The notes beneath the pieces were generated by a model that had not been told where the DNA came from, searched no databases, and saw nothing but the letters and a program-made list of their open reading frames with translations. From Ignavibacteria bacterium CG2_30_36_16 (GTDB lineage Bacteria > Bacteroidota > Ignavibacteria > Ignavibacteriales > Ignavibacteriaceae), in NCBI GenBank assembly GCA_001873185.1, contig MNYQ01000241.1:1-32390 (forward strand): 32,390 nucleotides of DNA, written 5' to 3'. Positions 7,787-16,692 of the stretch are shown here, piece after piece; the stretch's first letter is position 1, and every line of letters starts with the position of its first letter. Made by a program: the position numbers and the translations under genes.

Positions 7787-8142
7787 TCTGTGTATCCGGT
7801 TTCTTCTTTAATGGAATGAAGTAACTTTTAATCTCTTTGATTCTATACTAAAGGAACTCAGCCCAGTTCATTCCCTTTGCGGAAGACTTGTCTGCGCTCG
7901 GTGGGAGAAAAGACTTTTTAGAAATTAATTCTTTTAAGTATATGTGCATTCATTCAAACATGAGTGCATCTCTAATCCGTTAGTTAACGAACAATGACAC
8001 AAGAGAAAAGTCATTGCGAGGGCAGCAGCACGAAGCAATCTAAATATTCTACTTTGGGATTGCTTCACTCGAAGACTCGTTCGCAATGACACTTTGTTTT
8101 TGGAGATGCCCATGAAATAATATTTCGTCAATTATCTATTAG
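7787..8142. other. Convergent intergenic region between msrA and the acyl ligase
   Basis: About 356 bases without a credible gene. Its first third holds an 8-base inverted repeat (GGAATGAA 7813-7820, TTCATTCC 7867-7874). Its second half is occupied by the GTCATTGCGA repeat element listed separately. The ORF at 7934-8131 is a translation of that repeat. Confidence 0.7.
7966..8109. repeat. GTCATTGCGA-type palindromic repeat element, copy A
   Basis: The core runs 8010-8090. Both arms, read inward, go GTCATTGCGA, about 12-15 variable bases, then GAAGCAATC, so the core can fold into a long hairpin. It is flanked by GCATCTC (7966-7972) and GAGATGC (8103-8109), perhaps the true ends. A CGTTA-gt-TAACG palindrome lies at 7978-7989. 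Similar GTCATTGCGAGG/AAGCAATC repeats are scattered in many unrelated bacterial genomes. A second copy lies at 30600-30777. Both sit between convergent genes, where a hairpin could act as a transcription barrier. Confidence 0.8.
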
Positions 8143-10599
8143 TTACCTCAAATCACTTACAATTAGTTTTTGCACCATTTCAGAAATCATGTCATACGAC
8201 ATCCCATTAGGATATACCGGTTTGTGAAATTTCACATTGATTTTTTTCCACGGTTTTGGAATTATGCTCCCTCGCGGTAATGCTTCGTTAGCCCCTTTGA
8301 TTGTAACCGGCACGATGGGGACGTTCAACTCACTGCTAAGTATTGCAAACGTTTTTTTAAATTCGCCAACCTCGCCTGTGTAAGTACGCGTTCCTTCCGG
8401 AAAGATGATGATGTTCTTCCCTTTTCTTAATACTTCAGCCAGCTTTTGTATTGACTCTTTTAAATCTCTATTGATATCCATAACAATAACATTATTTCTA
8501 TTTGCAAACGATTTAAGCCATTTAAATTTAACGTGTTTCTCTTTTGCGTAGAAATATGTGTTTTTCATTATTTTGTTCTTTAGAAATACCGAAACAAACA
8601 GTCCGTCATAAAAACTTTGATGGTTAGGCACCAGAATAAATGGTCCGTTCTGCAGGTTCTCCGTGCCTTCACTCTTTATTCTGAAATAGATTTTGAACAA
8701 GACTTTTGAAGCATTTTTCAACAAATTTTGAGTGAACCAGCTTTTGGGAAGTTTTAAATCAACTTTCTCTTTTAATATCTCCGCCCACTTAACTGCTTCT
8801 ACAGAAAGTTTGTTTTTCTTTTCTTTCATAAATCTGGAAAGTTTTTCTACGGTAGGATGTTGTAGAAAAGTATCTTCGGGTATTTTTATTCCGAAAGTAG
8901 ATTCGAGAAATGTTTGAAAGCTAACCTTGTCGAGGGAATCCAATCCGAGGTCAATTTCAATATGATCATCGGGATAAATTTCGGTTTTTTTCTGTTCTTT
9001 TAGGAAATCACGAATAACAATATATTCTTCAAACTGTGGTTCTGAAGTTTTATTTTTTTTAGATTTTTGTCCCTCGGTTACTTCGGCAAGTTTAAATCGC
9101 TGAATTTTTCCAAGCCTGGTTTTAGGAAGCTCTTCCTTGAATAAAATAAACTTTGTGATTTTTTTATACGGAGCTGCTGAGCGGTTGTATTTATCCACTA
9201 CTTCCCAGCGAAATTTTTCTTCAAGATTTAATACGCCCTCTTCTCTCAACACCTTATAGTTTGGAAACAATGCCGCATTAAGCTGATCGTTTTGCATAAA
9301 CACGCCGGCTTCGGCAACAAAATTAGATACTGCTAAAATCTTTTTTTCTACTTCTTCGGGATTAATATTTTTGCCGTTGGAAAGAATAATAATTTCCTTT
9401 GATCGTCCTGTAATATGAAGGAACCCTTCATCGTCAATGTCACCAAGATCCCCTGTATAAAGCCAACCATCTTTTATTACCTGTGCGGTTTCTTCGGGAC
9501 GATTATAATAACCTTTCATTATATTTCTTCCTTTTGCGGCTATTTCTCCATCAACAATTTTAATTTCGAGCCCCGGCATAACCTCTCCCGGAGAACCGAT
9601 CTTCCATCTCCCCGGGCGCGTGAATGTAATCATTGGAGCGGCTTCAGTCATCCCGAAACCTTCCAGCATTTCGAAACCAAGAGTTTTATAATCGTTTGCC
9701 ATGTCTTCATCAAGTTTGGCTCCGCCGCAAACCATGAACGCAACCTTGCCGCCAAACTTATCGTGCACTTTCTTAAATATTTTTTTTGAAAAAGATTGTG
9801 AATTAACAAGGTGCGCTATTCTAAACAATGCTTTCGCAACCCCGTTAGAGTTTATTTTATCCATCACACCTTTGCGAATAGCTGCGTAAAGACGCGGTAC
9901 ACCGATGATGATCGAAATATTATTTTTTTGCAGTGTAGAAATAATATCTTCGGAAACCATTGATGGCGAAAATCCGATTGTAGTATGCACTTTAAGAGGA
10001 ATGATTACAGTGCCCATTAGCGGTAAAATATGATGGAACGGCAGCAGTGCAAGTACATTACGGGACTCACTGTAAATGGATATGTGTTCGCTAACAGCTT
10101 CAATGTTAGAAAGAAGATTATCATAACTTAACATAACACCCTTTGGCGTTCCGGTGGTTCCGGAAGTGTATACTATAATTGCGGTTTTAGTAACATCATA
10201 ACCGCCAATCTCTTCTGCAGAATATTGCTGATGTTTGTCACTAATTTCATCTAAATTAAAAACCGTCAACGAATAATTCAGAAGCGGCAGAATATTAGCA
10301 AATGAGTTTTTTGTTTCGTTTGAAATAAAAATAACTTCAGGACGGCAGTCGTTTAATATATAAGCAACCTCATCAACCGTCGACATAAAATCTATTGGAA
10401 CTGCGATTGATTGGTTTTTCCAGATTGAATAGAAAGCGTAAACCCATTCCGGACGATTGGGAGAATAAATGGCGGCTTTTCCTTCTTCATTTTTTGCGAA
10501 TAAAGACGAATAGTAATTTATATTTTGAAGAAGCCGGCGATAAGAAATTTTATCTTCGTGCCAAGCTATTGCTGTTTTTTCCGAATCTTTTATAAACAA
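8143..10599 (-). CDS. Trimodular fatty acyl-AMP ligase / acyl carrier protein / lysophospholipid acyltransferase
   Basis: An 818-residue fusion of three lipid modules. Residues ~5-510 are an ANL-family acyl-activating enzyme: YTSGTTGTPKG (144-154), GFGMTEAAP (314-322), YTGDLG (381-386) and the C-terminal Lys in RLGKIQR. Residues ~522-595 form an acyl carrier domain with the phosphopantetheine Ser555 in LGLDSLDK. Residues ~610-815 are a PlsC-type acyltransferase with NHQSFYD (HX4D, H660/D665) and FPEGTR (733-738). It plausibly activates free fatty acid, loads its own carrier and transfers the acyl group to a lysophospholipid or glycerophosphate (inference). E. coli Aas has the reverse domain order and no carrier. 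The start is TTG with GAAGGA about 10 bases upstream. It is convergent with msrA. Confidence 0.92.
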   Translation of the reverse strand: MFIKDSEKTAIAWHEDKISYRRLLQNINYYSSLFAKNEEGKAAIYSPNRPEWVYAFYSIWKNQSIAVPIDFMSTVDEVAYILNDCRPEVIFISNETKNSFANILPLLNYSLTVFNLDEISDKHQQYSAEEIGGYDVTKTAIIVYTSGTTGTPKGVMLSYDNLLSNIEAVSEHISIYSESRNVLALLPFHHILPLMGTVIIPLKVHTTIGFSPSMVSEDIISTLQKNNISIIIGVPRLYAAIRKGVMDKINSNGVAKALFRIAHLVNSQSFSKKIFKKVHDKFGGKVAFMVCGGAKLDEDMANDYKTLGFEMLEGFGMTEAAPMITFTRPGRWKIGSPGEVMPGLEIKIVDGEIAAKGRNIMKGYYNRPEETAQVIKDGWLYTGDLGDIDDEGFLHITGRSKEIIILSNGKNINPEEVEKKILAVSNFVAEAGVFMQNDQLNAALFPNYKVLREEGVLNLEEKFRWEVVDKYNRSAAPYKKITKFILFKEELPKTRLGKIQRFKLAEVTEGQKSKKNKTSEPQFEEYIVIRDFLKEQKKTEIYPDDHIEIDLGLDSLDKVSFQTFLESTFGIKIPEDTFLQHPTVEKLSRFMKEKKNKLSVEAVKWAEILKEKVDLKLPKSWFTQNLLKNASKVLFKIYFRIKSEGTENLQNGPFILVPNHQSFYDGLFVSVFLKNKIMKNTYFYAKEKHVKFKWLKSFANRNNVIVMDINRDLKESIQKLAEVLRKGKNIIIFPEGTRTYTGEVGEFKKTFAILSSELNVPIVPVTIKGANEALPRGSIIPKPWKKINVKFHKPVYPNGMSYDMISEMVQKLIVSDLR

Positions 10600-10699
10600 T
10601 GCGGTTCATTCCTTCATTAATAATTTTGTATCTAATAATATAAACTCAAAAGTCAATAGTCAATAGCAACGCACCATTAAACTGATTAACAACCTTCGA

Positions 10700-11008
10700 T
10701 TATTCCACTTCTTCCATCACAATTCTTGCGGTTGCAATTTTGCCTGCGAATTTTTTTGCATGTTCTCTCTGCATAGAGGCGGCGAAATTTTCTTTATATG
10801 CAAGATAGTCATCAATGCTTTTGCATTCGTATTGAATAACATATGTTTTGTTATCCCCCTCTGTTGATGGAATGATTGTTTTATAAATTTTATATCCGCT
10901 AAAGAAACCCGTCTTAAGAACGTTTTGAATATGAATGTGCAGCATCCAGTCAAACCACTCTTCTTCAAATTCTCTCTTGATAATAACAGATACACTATAT
11001 ATAACCAA
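10700..11008 (-). CDS. DUF4286 family protein
   Basis: A 102-residue protein matching the DUF4286 pattern: a ferredoxin-like alpha+beta fold beginning VIYSVSVIIKREFEEEWFDWM, with the characteristic HI.NVL.TGFF and a later YVIQYEC strand. It is cytoplasmic and of unknown function. The start is TTG with AAGGA seven bases upstream, which decides against the longer frame at 11052 (a different reading frame). It lies 100 bases upstream of the ligase fusion on the same strand, and could share its transcript. Identification rests on remembered family features. Confidence 0.8.
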   Translation of the reverse strand: MVIYSVSVIIKREFEEEWFDWMLHIHIQNVLKTGFFSGYKIYKTIIPSTEGDNKTYVIQYECKSIDDYLAYKENFAASMQREHAKKFAGKIATARIVMEEVE

Positions 11009-11223
11009 TATAATTCCTTATCGTTTTCGTTTTTATTTAAATAGGATATCATGATCCATTAATGAAATAGTTATCTTAATTTTCATAAGTCCTTGGGTTA
11101 GAGCATGTACTAACTATTAAATAATTATTTGTAAAACGAATATTAATTGTCTAAATAATAAATTTAAAATCACTATCTAAATATAACTCAACTCACTAAC
11201 ATTTATATCCTCTAATGCTCAGT

Positions 11224-12819
11224 TCATTTTGCCCAAATAGGATATGTATTCAAATCGAATAACACCGATCCAATTAGATAGACAAGTAAACTCACTATAA
11301 TTACTCCAGCAATGTTTATCATAAACCCGGCTTTTACCATGTACTGTATTTTCATTTTGTCGCTCGCAAAAATAATTGTATTTGGCGGAGTAGCAACCGG
11401 AAGCATAAATGCCATTGAAGAAGATAACGTTGCTGTTATCATCAACAATAAAGGATTAAGCCCTATAGCAACCGACACAGACGCCATTATAGGAAGTATC
11501 ATCTGCGTTGTTGCTGTGTTGGATGTTAGCTCAGTTAAAAAGTTTATTGTTAGCGCAGTTAGAAGAACAATTATCACCGGCGATAAATAACCGAGACTAT
11601 TAAATTGTATTCCAATATAGTCAGATAAACCGGAAGATGAGAATCCTTTTGCAAGTGCAAAACCTCCGCCAAAAAGTAGGATAATTCCCCATGGAACTTT
11701 GTTAAATGCAGTTACATCAAGTAATGCCGTTTTCCCGGCATTTGTTTTTTTTGACGGAATTAAAAACAGCAGCAGCGCCACTGATATGGCAACAGTACCG
11801 TCATTTATAAAATCGGGTACGGCGCAAATATTTTGCCAGCCAGGAATTTTAATGAACCCAAGATTAAGTTCGCTTCTAAAAATCCACAGTAATGCAGCGC
11901 TGCCGAAAAGGAGCGCAATAGTTTTTTCTTCAAAAGTTATTCTGCCAAGTTTTAGGTATTCATTGCGAATAAAATTTTTATCTATCTGAATTTTAACATC
12001 GAACTTGAAAAAAACCTTAATCAATAAAAATGCTACAAACATCAGCATAATTAGTGCGATAGGTACGGCAAGTATCATCCAGGAGCCAAACGAAATTGCC
12101 GGAGCTTCCGGATAAAGTATCCCGAATATTTTTACAAATGCAAGATTAGGAGGCGTGCCTATTAGTGTTCCAATTCCGCCAAGGGTGCACGAATATGCGA
12201 TTGCAAGTAAAAGCGTTATTGCAAAATTTTTAGTGCTTGCCTCGCCAAATTCTTTTTCCATTTTGTTGATGATTGCAAGCCCGATTGGAAGCATCATTAC
12301 AGCAGTTGCCGTGTTTGAAATCCACATTGAAAGAAATGCTGCGGCTGTCATGAACCCTATTATTATTGAGGACGGGCTGCCTCCAAAGAGTGTGATTATT
12401 TTTAATGCAATCCTTATATGAAGCCCCCACTCTTCCATCGCAATGGCAAGTAGAAAACCGCCGAGGAATAAAAATATTACAGAGTTGATATAAGACGAAG
12501 CAGTTTCTTCACCGCCGAGAAGTCCGAGCACGGGAAATAGAATTAAAGGAATTAAAGAAGTGGCTGCGAGCGGAACAGCTTCTGTGATCCACCAAAAAGC
12601 CATTAAGACAACAACCGCTGCCATTTTTGTAAGCTCTGGCTTTTGCGGATCGAGGTCTAAAAAAATTAATATTGCCGCAGCCGATATAATGCCGGCGACA
12701 AGACCGATCATTTTTATTTTATTCATATTGTTGAAACGGTTAATTTTATTCATGTGGAAAATAGCAAATATTTTTAACTTATTATTTGTTATTGAATAAT
12801 TCATATTTTTTATATTCAA
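11224..12819 (-). CDS. DASS/SLC13-type sodium:anion (dicarboxylate) symporter
   Basis: A polytopic inner-membrane transporter of the divalent anion:Na+ symporter family, whose members carry dicarboxylates (C4 acids, citrate) or sulfate. The protein has many hydrophobic helices and both SNT sodium-site motifs: SNTATAVMMLPIG in the first half and SNTATTQMILPIM in the second. AVPLAATSLIPLILFPVLG near the N-terminus is also typical. The start is uncertain: the first ~30 residues look non-conserved, and Met codons at 12753 or 12726 would give a more usual N-terminus, but none has a clear ribosome site. Substrate cannot be read from sequence. Transcribed divergently from gatB. Confidence 0.9.
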   Translation of the reverse strand: MNIKNMNYSITNNKLKIFAIFHMNKINRFNNMNKIKMIGLVAGIISAAAILIFLDLDPQKPELTKMAAVVVLMAFWWITEAVPLAATSLIPLILFPVLGLLGGEETASSYINSVIFLFLGGFLLAIAMEEWGLHIRIALKIITLFGGSPSSIIIGFMTAAAFLSMWISNTATAVMMLPIGLAIINKMEKEFGEASTKNFAITLLLAIAYSCTLGGIGTLIGTPPNLAFVKIFGILYPEAPAISFGSWMILAVPIALIMLMFVAFLLIKVFFKFDVKIQIDKNFIRNEYLKLGRITFEEKTIALLFGSAALLWIFRSELNLGFIKIPGWQNICAVPDFINDGTVAISVALLLFLIPSKKTNAGKTALLDVTAFNKVPWGIILLFGGGFALAKGFSSSGLSDYIGIQFNSLGYLSPVIIVLLTALTINFLTELTSNTATTQMILPIMASVSVAIGLNPLLLMITATLSSSMAFMLPVATPPNTIIFASDKMKIQYMVKAGFMINIAGVIIVSLLVYLIGSVLFDLNTYPIWAK

Positions 12820-12917
12820 TTTTTTATCTTTTATTCTTCCAGCTTCTCGCCAAACCCATCAATTACAGAATATCCAGTTAATTTCAAAATTGGATTTTTC
12901 CTACAAGGATTCTTGTT

Positions 12918-12925
12918 TATATTTG
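12918..12925 (+). promoter_or_regulatory. Possible -7 element (TATATTTG) for gatB
   Basis: It matches TAnnTTTG, 25 bases before the gatB ATG, in the 131-base divergent gap. No strong -33 box; the gatB ribosome site is also weak. Confidence 0.3.
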
Positions 12926-12950
12926 CGCCATTCAAAATTGATAAAGATAA

Positions 12951-14399
12951 ATGGACGCTAAATATGAAGCTGTAATAGGGCTGGAAGTTCACGCACAGCT
13001 GCTTACAACATCAAAAGTTTTTTGTGGATGCTCTACAAAGTTCGGCAACGAACCGAATACTAATGTTTGCCCCATTTGTCTTGGGCATCCTGGCGTTCTT
13101 CCGGTATTAAATAAAAAAGTTGTTGAATTTACAACGCTGATGGGTTTAGCAACAAATTGCAAAATCAATTCTAAATCTGTTTTTGCGCGCAAAAATTATT
13201 TTTATCCAGATCTTCCAAAAGGTTACCAGATTAGTCAATATGAGTTGCCAATTTGTGAGCACGGATGGATAGAAGTAACAACAACTGACAAAGAGAAAAG
13301 AAAAATCGGCATCACCCGGATACATATGGAAGAAGATGCAGGTAAATCTATTCACGATAGAGGAAACGAAACGCTTGTAGATGTTAACCGCTGCGGTGTT
13401 CCGCTTATGGAAATAGTTAGTGAACCCGAATTAAAAACGGCTGAAGAAGCTTATTTATATTTGAGTAAGATAAGGCAGATAGTTCGGTACCTTGGAATTT
13501 GTGACGGTAATATGGAAGAAGGTTCTTTGCGATGCGATGCGAATATTTCGATAAGATTAAAAGGCGACTCAGTGTTGGGGACTAAAACAGAAATTAAAAA
13601 CATGAACTCATTCCGGAATGTTGAACGCGCCATAAACTACGAAATTGAGAGGCAGATAGATCTTGTTGAAAACAATGAAAGAGTTGTTCAGGAAACGCTT
13701 TTATGGAATGCTGATTTAAATGAAGCGTTTTCAATGCGCAGCAAAGAAGAGGCTCATGATTATCGTTATTTCCCCGACCCGGATCTGATGCCAGTTTTTG
13801 TCGATGATATTTGGTTGAAAAATATTTCCGCAAGTTTGCCTGAACTGCCCGATATAAAAAAAGAAAGATTTGTTCGGCAGTATTTGCTTCCAGTTTACGA
13901 CGCTGAAATATTAACTCAGTCAAAACCGATAGCCGATTATTATGAAAAAGTTGTGTCGTATACAGATGATTTCAAGAGCGCGAGCAACTGGATTATGGGA
14001 GACGTTCTAAAAATTCTTAATGAAGAAAAAAAAGAAATACCCAACTTTTCAATTTCACCGGAATTTCTTGCTGAATTAATTAATCTTATAAAAAGCGGCG
14101 CTATAAGTGGTAAAATTGCGAAAGATATTTTTCCGGAAATGTTAGCCGGTAATATCAGCCCAGCCGCTATTGTTAAAAAGAAAAATCTTTTGCAAGTTTC
14201 CGATGTAAAAGTTATAGAAAAAACTGTTGACGAAATATTATCGTCGCACCCGCAGGAGGTTGAAGAATATCTCTCCGGCAAAGAAAAAGTAATAGGGTTT
14301 TTTATCGGTAGAATAATGAAACAAACAGCCGGAAAAGCGAATCCGCAGATAGCAAATAAAATTTTACATGAGAAGTTAAACTCTCTAAAAAATAATTAA
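12951..14399 (+). CDS. gatB: Asp-tRNA(Asn)/Glu-tRNA(Gln) amidotransferase subunit B
   Basis: GatB is the kinase/tRNA-binding subunit of the GatCAB complex, which converts misacylated Glu-tRNA(Gln) and/or Asp-tRNA(Asn) to the amidated forms in the cytoplasm. Length (482) is normal. Hallmarks are EAVIGLEVHAQL at the start, the Cys motifs CGC...CPICLGHPG, HMEEDAGKS, GVPLMEIVSEP, KTEIKNMNSFRN and DYRYFPDPDL. The C-terminal YqeY-like tail is complete. gatA and gatC are not in the window, so the subunits are encoded apart. lepB follows after 11 bases, probably on the same transcript. Confidence 0.97.
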   Translation: MDAKYEAVIGLEVHAQLLTTSKVFCGCSTKFGNEPNTNVCPICLGHPGVLPVLNKKVVEFTTLMGLATNCKINSKSVFARKNYFYPDLPKGYQISQYELPICEHGWIEVTTTDKEKRKIGITRIHMEEDAGKSIHDRGNETLVDVNRCGVPLMEIVSEPELKTAEEAYLYLSKIRQIVRYLGICDGNMEEGSLRCDANISIRLKGDSVLGTKTEIKNMNSFRNVERAINYEIERQIDLVENNERVVQETLLWNADLNEAFSMRSKEEAHDYRYFPDPDLMPVFVDDIWLKNISASLPELPDIKKERFVRQYLLPVYDAEILTQSKPIADYYEKVVSYTDDFKSASNWIMGDVLKILNEEKKEIPNFSISPEFLAELINLIKSGAISGKIAKDIFPEMLAGNISPAAIVKKKNLLQVSDVKVIEKTVDEILSSHPQEVEEYLSGKEKVIGFFIGRIMKQTAGKANPQIANKILHEKLNSLKNN

Positions 14400-14410
14400 A
14401 GGAGAATAAA

Positions 14411-15343
14411 TTGTCTTTCAAATCAGGTTTTAAAAAATTTATAGGAATAAAAACAGAAGAAGAGCTGAACAAGCAAAAAACTCCGAAAGAGAAAGTGCGG
14501 GATTTTATCGAATCTCTCCTATTCGCAGCTATTGCCGCGTTCTTCATAATTACGTTTGTTATTCAAAACACACGCATTCCAACAGGCTCTATGGAAAACA
14601 CGATTCTCGTGGGTGATTTTGTTCTCGTCAATAAATTTATTTATGGTTCTTCTTCGCCAAAATATATACCGTTTACCGAGATCGAACTCCCCTACTTCAC
14701 TTTGCCATCTTTAAGAGAACCACGAAGAAAAGATATTGTTGTCTTTGAATACCCGGGTCACCGGGATCAGCTTCGCGCGGATGAACTGGGAGTTAATTAT
14801 GTTAAAAGATGTATCGGACTTCCAGGCGATACGGTTCAAATCATTAATAAAGTAGTTTATGTAAACGGAGAAAAAAATTGGATCCCGCCGCACATCAGAT
14901 ACGGATATGAATTGCGTCCTCCAACCGTTAAACGCCCGGATATATTTCCACGGGGAATGAGCTGGAACGAAGATAATTGGGGACCAATTATTATTCCGAA
15001 AGAAAATTACACAATTAATTTGACACCGGAATCGGCATACAACTGGGCAACTACAATCGATCGTGAATTTGGCAGAAGAGTTGTAAAAATTGAAAATGGC
15101 AAAGTGCTAATAGATGGCAAGCCTGCAGAAAAATATACGTTCAAAAAAGATTACTTCTTTATGATGGGAGATAATCGTGACGACAGCGCCGACAGCCGTT
15201 TCTGGGGACTTGTTCCGCGAGATTTAATTGTTGGACAAGCTTTTATTACTTTATTCTCTTGGGACAGAGATATTCCGTTTACAGATTTTTTCAGACTTCT
15301 CGGTTCTATCCGGCTAGACCGCGTCTTAAAATTGTTGAACTAA
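14411..15343 (+). CDS. lepB: Signal peptidase I
   Basis: Type I leader peptidase that cleaves signal peptides of Sec/Tat-exported proteins on the periplasmic side of the inner membrane. The 310-residue protein has one membrane helix (~37-51), the catalytic Ser60 in PTGSMENT, the general-base Lys132 in YVKRCIGLPGD, and the GDNRDDSADSRFWG box. An insert between the boxes (roughly 145-240) is larger than in minimal enzymes, as is common in Gram-negatives. The start is TTG, fixed by GGAGAA (14401-14406) just upstream. It sits directly after gatB. Confidence 0.96.
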   Translation: MSFKSGFKKFIGIKTEEELNKQKTPKEKVRDFIESLLFAAIAAFFIITFVIQNTRIPTGSMENTILVGDFVLVNKFIYGSSSPKYIPFTEIELPYFTLPSLREPRRKDIVVFEYPGHRDQLRADELGVNYVKRCIGLPGDTVQIINKVVYVNGEKNWIPPHIRYGYELRPPTVKRPDIFPRGMSWNEDNWGPIIIPKENYTINLTPESAYNWATTIDREFGRRVVKIENGKVLIDGKPAEKYTFKKDYFFMMGDNRDDSADSRFWGLVPRDLIVGQAFITLFSWDRDIPFTDFFRLLGSIRLDRVLKLLN

Positions 15344-15421
15344 TATTTTGTACGAGGAAAATTATACGATAATTACCGGTGTAAACTTTTTGCGCCTACT
15401 TAAAATTAAACTGAATTAACT

Positions 15422-16684
15422 ATGCCAATTCTTGATCTTCAATATGAGAAATATAAGCTAAGCAACGGTTTGCAAGTAATACTTCATAAAGATAATGCAG
15501 TTCCTCTCGTTTCTGTTAATCTGTGGTATCATGTTGGTTCTGCTGATGAACAGCGCGGTAAAACCGGGCTTGCACATTTATTTGAACATATGATGTTTCA
15601 AGGCTCGCAGAATGTGCCGAAAGAAATGCATTTTAAATACATTCAAGAAGCCGGCGGAGTATTAAACGGATCGACTAATTTTGACCGAACAAACTATTAT
15701 GAAAAAGTGCCGTCAAATTTTTTGGAATTGGCTCTTTGGCTTGAGTCAGATAGAATGGGATATTTTCTTCCTGCACTTACTTTAGAAAAATTAAACAATC
15801 AAAAAGATGTTGTAAAAAACGAGCGCCTGGAAAGGTATGATAATCAACCATACGGGCTTGCATGGGAAATTTTAATATCGAATATCTACCCTGATGTTCA
15901 TCCATACAACTGGGCTACTATCGGTTCTATTAATGATATTGAAAATTATTCCCTTGAGGATGTTTCCACTTTTTTCAATTTATTTTATTCCCCTTCTAAT
16001 GCTACGCTCGTTGTTGCAGGCGATTTTGAAGAAGCCAAAGCAAGAGAAATGATTGATAAATATTTTGGTTCGATAAAATCTACTAATTCTGTTTCACACC
16101 CAAGTGTAAAACCGTTTAATATTAAAAAGGAAATTTTTATCGAGCGTAAAGAAAATGTTCAACTTGATAGAATTTATTTTGCATGGAACTCGGACAAAGC
16201 TTTTGGTGCGGATGATGCGGCGCTTGATGTTTTATCCGATATTCTCGCCGGTTCAAAAGGTTCAAGGTTATATAAAAAAATTGTTCACGAACTTGAAATT
16301 GCACAGGATATAAGTGTATTTCAATACTCCGGTAAACTTGCCGGGCACTTGATGGTTGTTGCAACAGCGAAGCCGGGCAACGACCTTGATAAAATTAAAA
16401 AAGAAATTATTTATGAATTAGATATCCTTCGAATAAACGGGGCAACTGAAAAGGAATTAACGAAAACCAAAAACAGTATTCGTTCGGGATTTATTTATTC
16501 GCTGCAAAATCTTGATTCGCTCGCAGATCAATTAAATTTTTACAATTTTTATTTAGACGAGCCAAATTCTTTCAGCAATGATCTTAAACGATATGATGTT
16601 GTTACAAATGAGCATATAAAAACTGTAGCGGAAAAATATTTAACTGCTCCATTTGTTGAATTAAGAATTACCCCCAATCAGTAA
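15422..16684 (+). CDS. M16 family zinc metallopeptidase, catalytic subunit
   Basis: A pitrilysin/processing-peptidase-like M16 protein (420 residues, typical of the M16B two-domain subunits). The inverted zinc motif HLFEH is at 52-56, and the distal Glu ligand is probably Glu134 in KNERLERY. No signal peptide is visible, so cytoplasmic location is likely unless export is unconventional. There is no clear ribosome site before the ATG, whose position is supported by the conserved YEKYKLSNGLQVILH. The next gene, 8 bases on, encodes a second M16 protein lacking the zinc motif, so the active enzyme is probably a heterodimer like other bacterial M16B pairs. Confidence 0.95.
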   Translation: MPILDLQYEKYKLSNGLQVILHKDNAVPLVSVNLWYHVGSADEQRGKTGLAHLFEHMMFQGSQNVPKEMHFKYIQEAGGVLNGSTNFDRTNYYEKVPSNFLELALWLESDRMGYFLPALTLEKLNNQKDVVKNERLERYDNQPYGLAWEILISNIYPDVHPYNWATIGSINDIENYSLEDVSTFFNLFYSPSNATLVVAGDFEEAKAREMIDKYFGSIKSTNSVSHPSVKPFNIKKEIFIERKENVQLDRIYFAWNSDKAFGADDAALDVLSDILAGSKGSRLYKKIVHELEIAQDISVFQYSGKLAGHLMVVATAKPGNDLDKIKKEIIYELDILRINGATEKELTKTKNSIRSGFIYSLQNLDSLADQLNFYNFYLDEPNSFSNDLKRYDVVTNEHIKTVAEKYLTAPFVELRITPNQ

Positions 16685-16692
16685 GGATGAGA

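Noticed and set aside
7813-7874. GGAATGAA/TTCATTCC inverted repeat as a terminator
   Set aside because: The 46-base loop and lack of a T-run make a simple terminator unlikely; may be chance.
7934-8131. 65-residue minus-strand ORF
   Set aside because: Its translation (RTSLRVKQSQ...AALAMTFLL) is the familiar spurious reading of the GTCATTGCGA repeat, not a gene.
9415-9789. 124-residue plus-strand ORF
   Set aside because: Antisense shadow of the acyl ligase module, whose motifs are complete on the minus strand.
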